Positions 49,632 through 59,899 of a stretch of 64,000 nt of DNA are shown one piece after another. Numbering within the stretch: the first letter of the stretch is position 1; the number at the start of each line of letters is the position of its first letter. Source of the stretch: Nymphaea colorata (Eukaryota; Streptophyta; Magnoliopsida; Nymphaeales; Nymphaeaceae); assembly GCF_008831285.2 (NCBI RefSeq), contig NC_045141.1, positions 13,626,106 through 13,690,105 of the forward strand. The letters are read 5' to 3'. The notes under the pieces were generated by a model, which worked only from the letters and a program-made list of their open reading frames with translations, made no database searches and was not told the origin of the DNA. Position numbers and translations under genes: made by a program.

Positions 49632-51055
49632 GGTTCAAGAATTCAAGAACCCTCCACTCCACCAACAAACCCTACCTTTCCCCAACTCTGGAAAAGAAAA
49701 AAACAAGAAACACAAACTTCAACTCCTCATTCATCAAAACCCACAATATCCTGCAAAATCAGGAAAGCCCATCTCGAAAAAACACCAATAAAGCAGCATA
49801 CAACAAAATATATTCTCAAAACCATAACAAGAAACGTAGATCCACCCAATTGGGCACCAATACTTTGAAATGGCCTGAGGAAAGAAGTGCATAAACCACA
49901 AATCTGAAGCATAAAGAAAGAATCACAAATACCCACAAAGAACTGAAAAAAGATTACCACGAGGAGCGGAAATAGTCGGAAACCAGAGCAAAGAAATGTG
50001 TTTCCCCGATGCCTTTCCTCCCAAAAGCTTGCAGACCACTGCCTGCAGCAGGAGTACGCGTGAGTAGAGATAATAATAATTTGAAACCCCCCAAAAAGCA
50101 AGAAAAAGGGAAAAGGAGGAGGCGACTAACTTGAAGTTGGGAGTTGGGACAGACGAACCTACAACTTCACTGAGAATGAGAAAGATCAAAGGGCAAGCGA
50201 GCGCCACCAGTAAAGATCGGGAGTCGCTGCTCACTAGTGCGGTGTCAGTGTGAACTGTCATCAACTTAAAGCATTTAACCGCGAACCACCTGGTGTTCTT
50301 TAAAGTCCGAAATTTTCCTTTTACAGGCTCATTTTTTACTATAATTTTAAACTCGCACTACACAGTTCTGATTTCTCTAGATACTGGTTTCACTTTTTCC
50401 AACAACTTTAAAAAAAAAACATCCAACCAAATATTGACATATTGCCTTCGGGGTATGACAAGACAAGGGACAAAAAAAATTGATCATAACGAAACCAAAA
50501 TTTGCGTCCAAACAGGTTTTCATAAATGAAATTTGCTAAAAACGATTGAACAATGAACACAGCTCATGATATAGATTGGGATGCTTATGTCACACATTCT
50601 TTGGGTAGATTGGACGCATTATGTGGTATATCTTAGAAACACAAACATAGAAACACAAAGAAGACTTAGGCTCTCCTTTGGATGGTGGAATAATCTTTCA
50701 CGCACTCAAAAGAAACATCAAACAAGGTGTTTCAAACAAATACACAATAATGACAATCATTTTTTGTCCATCTACAGGCCGAATAATGTGCAAGAAGATT
50801 AAAAACAAGCACAACCACAAACATGAGGATTATATTCGAAAATGCTGCCAAAAGATGGCACCCTACGGAATAAACCGCTCTTATCATGCAGTTTTTTTTT
50901 TTTTTAGTAAAGGCTTTTATGTGTGACTAAAAAATGGGATGGGTGTGAAGGAAACAAACATCTATATCTTTTAGAGGGCGATGGAAACATGTTTATAGTG
51001 GAAATCACTTCATTTAACTAAATTTAACTACATTTATGTTTTATACATACTAAAG
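49632..51055. other. Upstream flank of the acidic membrane protein gene and adjacent tract
   Basis: The part next to 49631 should contain the leader and promoter of the minus-strand gene; plant family members often have a leader intron and several GT/AG pairs here would permit one, but I cannot choose. Beyond 50.3 kb the DNA is AT-rich and no coding signal is seen. Confidence 0.4.
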
Positions 51056-51230
51056 GGGTTGATGCCGTGAGAGTAGGGCTAGTAGGCAGTTGGTTTCTAT
51101 TCAAATTTTTAAGTTAAAAATTTTACAAAATAAAACATCAACATACAAGTTGAAGCATAACAATCACTCTAAGACATCGAAAACAAACTCAATACTAAAG
51201 AAAATTGAGCGAAAGGAAGAGACTACCCGT
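51056..51230 (+). repeat. SINE-like element, family A, copy at 51.1 kb
   Basis: The head GGGGTTGATGCCGTGAGAGT is followed by TAGGCAGTTGGTTTCTATTC (with box B-like TATTCAAATT), then ACATACAAGTTGAAGCATAA at 51141-51160 and AAGACATCGAAAACAAACTC. The order and spacing match the copies at 14.8 and 56.4 kb. Confidence 0.55.
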
Positions 51231-51749
51231 CTTTTATTAAGTAATAGGATGAAATACTTTCATTATTGACTCAATATAAATAAAATGTTTTATACTTTTT
51301 TTTTTGTTGTTTAACAAACTTACCTTAGTGCAAACTAAGTCAAAAGCATAAAGTAAGTTGAGGCATCCTCCACATTTTCCTTTAACTGATGGCGACAAAC
51401 GTGTGGCATGATGCACACATTAATTGTGTGACTCTTAAAAAAACAAACTCATGTACAATATATATTGCTTACAATTATTTAATTTGCCTTTGTGACAGGG
51501 ACAAGGACATATTATGTGATGACATTTTTATCCTTATAACTCGAGAGAATTGCACTCGAGCCACCCTCATCTGACGTATGAATTATGAAACCCATAAACC
51601 CGATTCCCAGATTGGTTTGCTTCGATTTATATAACAATCAAACGAACCGCTAACCAGCTATTGACCCTAAAGTTGGGCGACAAAAAAAAAATCGGGCCAA
51701 CCCCATAAGTTATATCTGTTCGGCTCGGGTGGACTCGATTGAGCCGGTT

Positions 51750-51985
51750 CGTCTCGATAATTTTTTTTATACATATTTTATGATTTTTTATATATAATTA
51801 TAATATCCCATTACTATTAATTATATTTTTATATTATTTTATATTAAAATATATCTATTTTTAGATTTAATCAGGCCAGGCTCAGGTCGAGCTCGGCTCA
51901 GGTTTTAGGTGTTAGGTCGGGCTGACCCAAGCCCAACTCCTTATCGGGTCAGATTGTGCCAGGCCGGGCTGCCCGGTGCCCCGGC
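51750..51985. repeat. AT-rich dispersed repeat with GC-rich end, copy 2
   Basis: About 115 bp of nearly pure A/T is followed by AGGCCAGGCTCAGGTCGAGC, CGGGCTGACCCAAGCCCAACTC and CCTTATCGGGTC. The copy at 53160-53390 carries AAGGCCGAGCTAAGGCTCAG, AAGCCCTACTCCTTATCAGG in the same order. Confidence 0.55.
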
Positions 51986-52729
51986 TTCATTGGCAGAGCC
52001 AAAAGTTGTAGATGGCTTTTGGCCAACCTTTGCCATGGGTTTTGCTTTTAAGCTGCTTTAAACTGGGATTCTTTTAGTAATGACCATTTGTTTTCTTATG
52101 AATAAACGTTGGGATCCTATCTCCAAATAGCCATGGCACATATATATTTGAAAATTAAATATAAAAAACAAATTTTAATGTTGAAGTATATTTCACTCAG
52201 CAATTTGTGAAAATGAGAACCAAGATAGGAACTTCAAGGTAAACAGAAAACTGAGAAATTAATTGTTCTTAAAATCTAAGGGCCCCAAGCCCCCTAACGT
52301 CGACCAGATTGGCAATTATACTGCAACTAATCATATAAGTAAAGAAGGAAAAAACACAAGGTTTTCGCGACATAAGGTGTTGGATCTACTAAAATATATA
52401 AACAGATAAATATTTAGCGTTTTTTCTTGAGTAAATAAAGTGCATATTGACTAATATTCTTTCAATATTGGATACCCCTTCAAAAGAAATCACATGACAT
52501 CATTAAGAATAGGAATACAAGAAGGGCGATTCCAGTGTTATAAAATTTCACTTGCGACAAATGAAATGTGCAAACCACCTGAGCCAAATAGCTGACTACA
52601 ATCTGTCACCTGTCGCATGTAGAATGCCATAACAAATTATCTACTCTAACTGTTTCAACATAATGAATTGATCCAACTTGGTCTCAATTCTAACTCATCA
52701 GTGGTAAAGCGAGAATTTTTTGGCTATAG

Positions 52730-52842
52730 GGCACTTATAAATAAGTAAATAATTGTAAGAAATCTATCTAAAAATATGTAAAAATAAATAATTTGTTGCT
52801 GGCATGTGCAACTACTGCCCACGCCAGCCTATATGTAGCTAC
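52730..52842 (-). repeat. Dispersed repeat, copy 2 of an inverted pair
   Basis: Its reverse complement aligns with 11703-11820 (see that entry). The pair is about 41 kb apart and in opposite orientation. Confidence 0.6.
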
Positions 52843-53159
52843 GCTACTGACTCTCATGCTTAAGTTTGCTTAACTAATCTGTTAAATGAATGAGCTTAAA
52901 TTAAAACTTGAGTTAATAATGAGTTGAGCTTTGCATAAACTCAACTCCATTAAACTAGAGCAGAATCATGTATAACTAAGGGTGTCTAACAAGTCAAGGC
53001 AACTCGTGTTGTAGAGTTGGAGTCCAATTGGCTTGTTGTTGAGTTTGACTTAGCTTATCGTCGAGCTCAAGTGGCAAAGCTGGGCATCGGGCTGGTACCC
53101 ATTGAGTACCTGGTACTCAGCGCGAGCTTGGGCTCAAAAAATAGGCATCAAGTGGGCCC

Positions 53160-53390
53160 GATAAGACATTTTTAAAATTATTTTCATTGATTTATATATA
53201 TAATTATAATTAACTATATATATGTATTATTGTATATTTAAAATATTATTTTTTAATTTTAACAAGGCCGAGCTAAGGCTCAGGTTTCGAGTGTCGGACC
53301 GGGTTCGAGCCACAATTACAGGCTGCAGCCTCGCCAAGCCCTACTCCTTATCAGGTTGGCTCAATGCCCAGGCCTGTCAAGTGGAGCTCA
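53160..53390. repeat. AT-rich dispersed repeat with GC-rich end, copy 3
   Basis: Same two-part plan as 51750-51985: an A/T block, then GAGCTAAGGCTCAGGTTTCG and GTGTCGGACCGGGTTCGAGC. The text TCGAGC/GCTCGA recurs many times up to 53540, giving a strongly biased tract. Confidence 0.55.
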
Positions 53391-53797
53391 AGTATTATTG
53401 AGCTCAAGCTCAATTTGATTTTAAGACACAACCTTAAATGTGTCAAACTCTAGTTATAATATAGTCTATGAAGCTGAACTCGAGCTGACCTTGTAAAGGT
53501 GGACTCGAGCCGGAGTTCAGCTAACTCGAGCTCGACTCAACTCCTGTACAATGCTTCTTCTAATGCTTCTTCTAATAGGCAAGTTGGAGCTACTAAGCAA
53601 CAAAACTATAGCAAAATTATAGTTGTTGGACATCGTATCAGCAATACCAGCTCATATGGAAAAGTCAATACTTGATTAAAATTGAAACATTTATTATTAA
53701 GATGACCATAAATCATCACAAAATATGCCATAATAGGCACACCCGATTTGAAGTAAGGCACAGGCCGGCCCAAGCCCGGTTCATTTTTAATAAAAAA

Positions 53798-53800
<3 letters not shown>

Positions 53801-53840
<40 letters not shown>
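53801..53840. repeat. (AT)20 microsatellite
   Basis: A perfect dinucleotide run joined to GGCCGGCCCAAGCCCGG upstream, so it probably grew inside another copy of the AT-rich/GC-end repeat. Confidence 0.97.
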
Positions 53841-53844
<4 letters not shown>

Positions 53845-56018
53845 ATAAACATATAAAAAAAAATTACTTAACCCAACCCAAATCTAACCATCCATCCAGC
53901 ACACAACAGCATTGAGCTGTTTCCAACTCATATTATTAATATGTATCTTTTGAATTTCTAATTGGTTTACAAATATTATACCTATTTTCTTAAAATAGAA
54001 AAAAGAAAAAAATAGGACACTACCAACTATCAATGTTGGAAAATTATTTATTATGGCATTCTACCCAGTCGCCCTCAGTACGAATACCACATCTACAACG
54101 TTGACATAGAAAGGCGTGATGAGAGAGATATTTTTATAAATGTATGTACTAAGGAGGAACAGATTTGGATCTCACATTTACCAGATGCTCTTATTTGGAT
54201 CCCTTGTTCTTATATTAAGAATCAAGCTCAAAGTGAAAGATGCACTTTTAAAACCAAATCCAACTGATCATATAGCAAACAAGCCATAACCAAATTTTTT
54301 TTGAGATATTGGACTCGGTTTTCATTGGGTCAAGTGAGTCGGATGAAGATAAAACAAATTCCGAATCCATCAGAAAATTCATCCATGTCACCATCGCGAG
54401 ATATATCCGTCACACTGTGATCAGAAATATTTATGACTTACGGCAACGTCAAGATCCGAGTTACTCCTTATATAAAAGGACAAAGCAATAAAAATTGGGA
54501 ATAACTAAAGACATGATTATAATTTATTGATACAAAACAAATATTGATGCAAGCATATCTAGATCTAATAAAATATGCACATCTGGGCCCAATATGACAA
54601 ATTCAGAGCCATAAAGTCCCAAACAGATTTTATTATAAGTTTCTAACCTTTTGTTTCTTAACTAAACCACAACAATTTATACTAGATAAATGATAAGGCA
54701 CAATATATTTGGTAACCTCAACAAACTAATCTTTTGGATGAGCAAATTTTAAATTTCCATTTTTTGATGAATTATTGTGGCATCAAATTGTGGTATAGTG
54801 CCTGAAGAGATGCAAGAACGGAGCGAGGGTAGGACCAGCAAGGGCCATGGCTCCACCTAAAAATAAAAATTAAAAATTAAAAATTGCATGTAAAATTTCA
54901 AAAAAGGTCTTATATAAACATTTTAAAAAATGATATTTCAGTCCAAGTCAAATTTAGAATCTTTAATTCAACTTTTTTCATGAAAAATTTCTAGCTCTAC
55001 CTCTGCTGAAAGAGTCTAATGCAACCGGCTCTAATGGGTGGGGTGGTACCTGCTTCAAGTGGTATGAGCAATCTCCTGTTGCGAACTCTAACCTTTGGCA
55101 CCAATACAGTTTTGGATCTTGGGAGTTGCGTAAGACGGGGACCTGGACCTCTGTTTTCATTCTGCCAGTGGGATTTTTGGTCACCAAAAAAAAAAAAAAA
55201 ATGTAATGCTGTAAGCTTCATGGAACATGATTCGCTTACTTTTTTTTCTTTTTTAATGTCTATCCACGTTTTGTCTAAGTTGGTTGCAATGTATTTAGAC
55301 ACCTTTGCAAGTTTAAGCAAGGTTTAGTGCCATCAGAAATAAATATTTCCCAGTAGATACGCAAGCTCTCATTGGATCATTCATTGCGTATTAAAAAACA
55401 AATTGGTGTTACCAAGCCTTCTAAGTTCGCGTGCATTGACGAGCAGTGGCCCGACCAAGATCCTTATCCCTCTCCTTATTTTCAAACTTCATTTGAAGCG
55501 TGTTATTGTCGTGCCACCATAGTTGGACATGCATTTTATAAGTCTTGGTGTATGTTTGATAGGTCCCGGGTGATCGATCCCGAGACATATGACACAATTG
55601 AAATGATTGGTAGGCGGTAGAGCGCGACATCTAAGCTGAAGGGTGCACCGTTGCTATCGCTGATACCGACGCAGCTCAGGACCCCGGAGGCAGGGGGAAT
55701 GGGGGGGCCTTCGGGCTTTTTTCGGGCGGTGGGATTAATACTGCTCACCCGAAGAGAGTAACCTCTCACCAATTCAAGTGTCATATTTTGGAATTCCTTG
55801 CTTAGTATGAGGGTCTTTGAGTGATGTTTGTGTAAATTATAAAAAAGTAACGATAGCAGAAAAATTTCTATTTCTTTCTTCCTTTACTATGTGGTCAGGG
55901 CAGGGGAATACACGTATTAAAAATTTGTTACATGATAATTACAATTTACAATTTGTTAAAGGAGAATAACCAAATCTTGCACGATCGACACTTTACGCAC
56001 TTCACGCTGGGTGGTTCT

Positions 56019-56176
56019 CGAAACTGATCAGCCAGCACTTCTCACATGATCAATAATATAGTAGGTGGTTCACGCACGATCAGCATAGTGGGTGGTTCTA
56101 GAAACTGATCAGCCAACGCTTCACTCACAATCAGCTGGTAAACTGATCAGCCAACACTTCACGCACGATCAGCAGG
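56019..56176. repeat. Short-unit repeat built on TGATCAGCCA
   Basis: AAACTGATCAGCCA(A/G)C(A/G)CTTC occurs three times (about 56030, 56102 and 56140), with CACGCACGATCAGCA and GTGGGTGGTTCT(A/C)GAAACTG also repeated between them. The units are 35-70 bp and imperfectly ordered, as in a decaying minisatellite. No coding frame runs through it. Confidence 0.65.
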
Positions 56177-56416
56177 TTGGTCTAGAAATGTCTGTGTTAA
56201 TCTAAATGAATGTTAATATAAATGAATGAAACAACTAATGCTCTTTCTACACACTAAGTTTTCAAATTACTTGCACACTCGCTTACCCCCTAAGCTTGTG
56301 GTGAACTGAAGCCGTATGGATTCAAGAAGGGTCGGCATGTGTTTCTAATGTCTATGTATATTTAAATCTTTTTCAAAAAAAGATCCATTTTCGAATTTAT
56401 ATCTATACTCTGTTTT

Positions 56417-56600
56417 CGAGAGTTGGCGCAACAGATGGGGCAGGAGTTGATAGATAGTTATTTTTAGTTCGAAAACACCAAATAGTAATGTTTGAAATTT
56501 TCGGAAACCTTCCCGTCCATTCTTCCTCCTTCCTCTAATGGTAAAAAAAAGTCAGGAATATGCAAATTGAAGTATAATGAAAATGGCATTATGAGTGCAT
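56417..56600 (+). repeat. SINE-like element, family A, copy at 56.4 kb
   Basis: CGAGAGTTGGCGCAACAGAT (56417-56436) is a clear box A-like head, then GGGGCAGGAGTTGATAGATA, box B-like TTAGTTCGAAAAC (56464-56476) and the central TATGCAAATTGAAGTATAAT (56559-56578). It ends about 400 bp upstream of the neurochondrin start codon, so it may lie in or near that promoter. Confidence 0.6.
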
Positions 56601-56995
56601 CTCTTTTGTTTAAAAGAGAGGTTAGGGCTAAAGGTGTGAGAACCCTGCAACTTACATCGACATTCAAATTGATTCAACTGAATCGGATATCCAGTCGAGT
56701 ATAATCCAACCCGGTTGTAGTGCTTGCGACGGCGGACCGAGCGCTCTGTTCCCCTCGTTCAAAGCTTTCCCTTTTTCTGGAGAGCTGCCGAGCGTGCGAG
56801 TGTTCGGGAAAGCCTTCGAGCCTCGAGGTGGAGGGAGGAGGAAGGACCCTCCGTAGTTAAGATTACATGAAGACGTAATCTCTAATCTCTCTTCGTAATC
56901 CTCGCGTTAAGCATCGAAGCCCAACCTCTGATCAGCTTCTTCTTCTTCTTAAACTCCGTTCTCTTCTTATTCTTCTTCTCCTTGTTCGCCTGGCA

Positions 56996-59375
56996 ATGGA
57001 CGATTGTCTGAAACTTCTGAAAGGGGAGAAAGACGAGCAGAAGTTCGCTGGTCTGCTCTTAGCCACCAGGCTGTGCCAAGGGAACGACGATGCGTCGGTC
57101 CGCAAGATTTACGATGCTGTCGGCTTCAGCTTCCTCAATCGCCTTTTGCGAACTGGTTCAATTCTCTTCTTCTTCTTCTTCTTCTTCTTCTTCTTCTTCT
57201 TCTTCTTCTTTTTGGTGCCCTGGGCGATGGTGGAGCTTGCCTATGAGCTGTTTAAATGGTGGAGAATTATAATCCTAATGAATCAGTAGTTTCTTGGTGT
57301 TATAGGTTTAGGTAAGGGTGGAGATACTGAGGAGCGGGAAGACTACTTGAAGCTTGCTGTGACTGTGCTGGCGACGTTTTGCCGGCTTCCCGAAGTCGCG
57401 TCGTCCACTGACATGCTTTCCACAGTTCCACTTATTTTGGAGATCTTAAGGAAAAGGTGGGTTTTTTTTTCTTGCGTTGTTCATTTGCTTTTGATAGGGT
57501 TAGAGTTACTGCAATTCGTGCTTCATGCTTCTGTTTATGAGCTTTAGTGGTGTGATTTTTAATCTGTTTGAGCTATGGTTTGAATTCACTTCAGCACGAT
57601 ATTATAGATCCACGCACTTCATGCACGCTGGGCTGGACGGCTGGAGATTGAGAAAAAAAAAGTGTACTCGGAATTTGTCGCTGTATGTTGGAGCTATTTT
57701 CTGCTCGGCTTTTACCATGGCCGGAGCATATCATGGTGAAAGCGCAACAAACCTAAGCATAATATATTTCGGACTAAAATATTGCGAACAAAATGTTTAG
57801 TATTTGATTGTCATGGTGTTGCGCCGATGAAGCGGATCTATACTCATTTAGTTTATCCTTCGCTTGCTTGAACTCCGAATGCATGCTTGTTTGCTACTTG
57901 TGGACTGCACTATGTGGTGGCGTTGGCATATTAAAGCGCATGGAAGCAACACAATGACAACAATGTGGTGCACTTTTGAACCGTAACTATGATCTATACG
58001 TCCCTCGTCCATGGGTAGAGTAATGGCATGAGATATGTGGCTTTTGGTAATTATGATGCCAAAACGCAGGCTGTAGTAATGTTGCAAAATGTGACTTTTA
58101 ACTTGTGGGTCCACCAAATTTTGTTCAAACCTTTTCAAATCCAAAAAAGTTCGAAGATCATGCAACTGAAGGGCACAGCTATGCAAAAGCAAGGTTCGCT
58201 CCAGATTATGCAAAGAAGGATCTCTAAAAAAAATCTGAAAGGAACATATTACATGAAAAAGTAATATTAGCTACAAAATGAAACTACAATTTCAAATTCA
58301 AATGACCATAAATTGAATAACACACACACACACACACATATGTATATATGTATGCTACAAATAGCACACACAAATTTTAGTAAAAAAATAATTAAAATTT
58401 AAAAACTTAAATTACTTCCATTACTTGAATAGACATCAAATGATCAACTGTAATCTATAAGACTTACCCTTCAACTACCTAATGCTTGTGAAGCTTCAAA
58501 AATTTCATTTAGAGGTCAAAAGTTTCTAAGCACACCTGAACAACCTGAGTCCTTAAATTTTAATTTTACTTTAGGCATGTAAAAATGGTTTGCATGATGC
58601 CCATACTGGTCCGCCTTAATGTAATTTGTGTAATTGCAAGCTAAAAGAACAATTGTCACTCTTTAAGGATGTAATGTAAGACATGTCCTGTATCACTTCT
58701 TAAGTCTTGCAATTTATATCCAATACAACAGAATTAGAGCCCTGTGATTGGTTTGGAGTTGTACTTTGCCTGTTTCCCCTATAATTATGATATATACCAT
58801 ACTGTAGGTTATGTTACTTGGAAGAGTATACATAGTTGCACAAATGCACCACTGCTTCCTCTTTGAACCCATAATTTGACATGCACAAATGCACTTCCTG
58901 ATTGAAACATGTCGAAACATTACAATTTATGCGCTACAACCCGTTACGTGAAATGCACAAATGCACATCCTGACTGGAATATGCTCTACTCACTAGTGGT
59001 TCCTCTTTGAACCTATTATTCGACATAAAAGCTCAATGTTTGAAGATAGACAAATCAAATGGATTGTATGACTTGATAAAGCAAAGTTCTTCGGTTTTAG
59101 ATAAACATATCAAAGCCAATTTATGAATTAGGCATGGTGGGTAAATGTGTTCTCTCATTAAAAGTTTGGCACTTTACTTAATGTTACTTTGCTGACTTTT
59201 CTTATTTGATGTATTCATTTAGGTCAGATCCATCCCTCATTGTGGAATGTTATGAGTGCTTATTATTGATAGGAAGTGCTTCACAAGATGGTCCAAGAAT
59301 GTTATTTGATTCTGGGGCCATAACTGTTCTGTCTTCACATATATCGATTTTACCTGATGGTACTCATCTAACTTG
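56996..59375 (+). CDS. Neurochondrin family protein, 5' part (three exons visible)
   Basis: Exons 56996-57155, 57306-57456 and 59223-59375 join in frame (phases 1, 2, 2). The start MDDCLKLLKGEKDEQKFAGL, then LLATRLCQGNDDASVRKIYD, LKLAVTVLATFCRLPEVASS, TVPLILEILRKR and SLIVECYECLLLIGSASQDG match the N-terminal end of the neurochondrin family, an armadillo-like helical repeat protein conserved between animals and plants. About 154 of an expected 600 or so residues are seen; the rest must lie beyond the window. Intron 1 (150 bp) starts with a non-ideal GTTCAA donor and carries a (CTT)15 run. The third visible intron starts GTATGA at 59376 and holds a copia retrotransposon in the same direction as the gene, which could affect splicing or add an early polyadenylation site. 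Plant function is unclear. Confidence 0.85.
57166..57210. repeat. (CTT)15 microsatellite in neurochondrin intron 1
   Basis: A perfect trinucleotide run that begins 10 bp after the 5' splice site. If the intron were retained, the reading frame would pass through a phenylalanine run before stopping at 57287-57289. Confidence 0.95.
57457..59222 (+). other. Neurochondrin intron 2
   Basis: 1.77 kb between a good GTGGGT donor and an ATTTAG acceptor. It contains a (CA)n run (58319-58337) and a diverged direct repeat at 58834-59035 (GCACAAATGCAC...CCTCTTTGAACC...ATTATTCGACAT). A 121-codon minus-strand frame at 57848-58213 has no recognisable features and is taken as chance. Confidence 0.7.
58834..59035. 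repeat. Diverged direct repeat in neurochondrin intron 2
   Basis: GTTGCACAAATGCAC and TTCCTCTTTGAACCCATAAT (58834-58880) recur as AATGCACAAATGCACATCCT and TTCCTCTTTGAACCTATTAT (58954-59020), and GCACAAATGCACTTCCTGAT occurs between them. It appears to be an old local duplication. Confidence 0.6.
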
Positions 59376-59531
59376 GTATGATGCTTTATGATCTTTATTA
59401 TGCTTCTTATTTTTAAGCGCATTAAGTTCAATCATTCTTGTCTAAGCTAATTTTTGTTTGTATTTCATAGTTATCTATGAGTTTTCTGGCTGTTAATCTG
59501 AGGAATCATAGGCATGCGCTGTTTTTGTGCT

Positions 59532-59814
59532 TGTTAGAATATGTTGTTGTGGGAACCGGGTCCATATCTGGACCCGGTTCTATGGGGCGTGGGTACCGAG
59601 GCGGGCTCGGTACCCTAGGCGGCTTCTCCTCTCTCCCTCTTTATATTGTCACTTATGTATAAGTGTTGAATTAAGTGAAATAGAATAATCTCTCTCCTAG
59701 GGTTGCGGGTGTGCACCTAGGTAGAGCTTCCCGTGGTTTTTTCCTCGTCCGAGGTTTTTCCACGTACATCGTGTGTTCTTCCTCTTCTTCCTCTACGTGG
59801 TTCGTGTTTCTACA
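59532..59814 (+). repeat. 5' LTR of the copia element, 283 bp
   Basis: Begins TGTTAGAATATG and ends TTTCTACA, the TG...CA ends required of LTRs. It contains two perfect inverted repeats side by side (59553-59580 and 59591-59615) and a later T-rich region with TTTATATTG (about 59640) that may serve as the TATA box. Confidence 0.95.
59553..59615. repeat. Twin perfect hairpins in the LTR
   Basis: GAACCGGGTCCA (59553-59564) pairs with 59569-59580 around the loop TATC. GGGTACCGAG (59591-59600) pairs with CTCGGTACCC (59606-59615) around GCGGG. Both stems are perfect and GC-rich, and the same pair is in the 3' LTR. Confidence 0.95.
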
Positions 59815-59826
59815 TGGTATCAGAGC
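59815..59826 (+). other. Primer-binding site (initiator tRNA-Met)
   Basis: TGGTATCAGAGC follows the LTR directly and is the standard complement of the 3' end of plant initiator methionine tRNA, the usual copia primer. Confidence 0.95.
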
Positions 59827-59899
59827 CATCGAAGTTGGAGAAGAGTTTTTTTCCCCTGATATCCAGCCCCTCATTCTGCAGAAGCCGACCTCTTTCGAT

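Larger units (their letters stand above)
51231..56416. other. Repeat-rich, AT-rich intergenic tract
   Basis: No gene is supported. It holds three blocks of the AT-rich/GCTCGAG repeat family (51750-51985, 53160-53390, 53755-53840), one half of the inverted pair (52730-52842), an (AT)20 run (53801-53840), A- and T-homopolymers (55186-55201), and a short-unit repeat at 56019-56176. Small frames near 55.0-55.8 kb have no family resemblance. Confidence 0.55.

Noticed and set aside
49094-49868. Long plus-strand frames opposite the acidic membrane protein gene
   Set aside because: They are antisense shadows of Glu/Asp/Ser-rich codons, which read as Leu/Phe/Ser-rich text on the other strand.
55019-55327. 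102-codon plus-strand frame and its antisense partner near 55.1 kb
   Set aside because: They run across a homopolymer A stretch and have no recognisable features. Probably repeat-derived.
57848-58213. 121-codon minus-strand frame in neurochondrin intron 2
   Set aside because: No family resemblance, no promoter elements, and intronic location. Chance frame.
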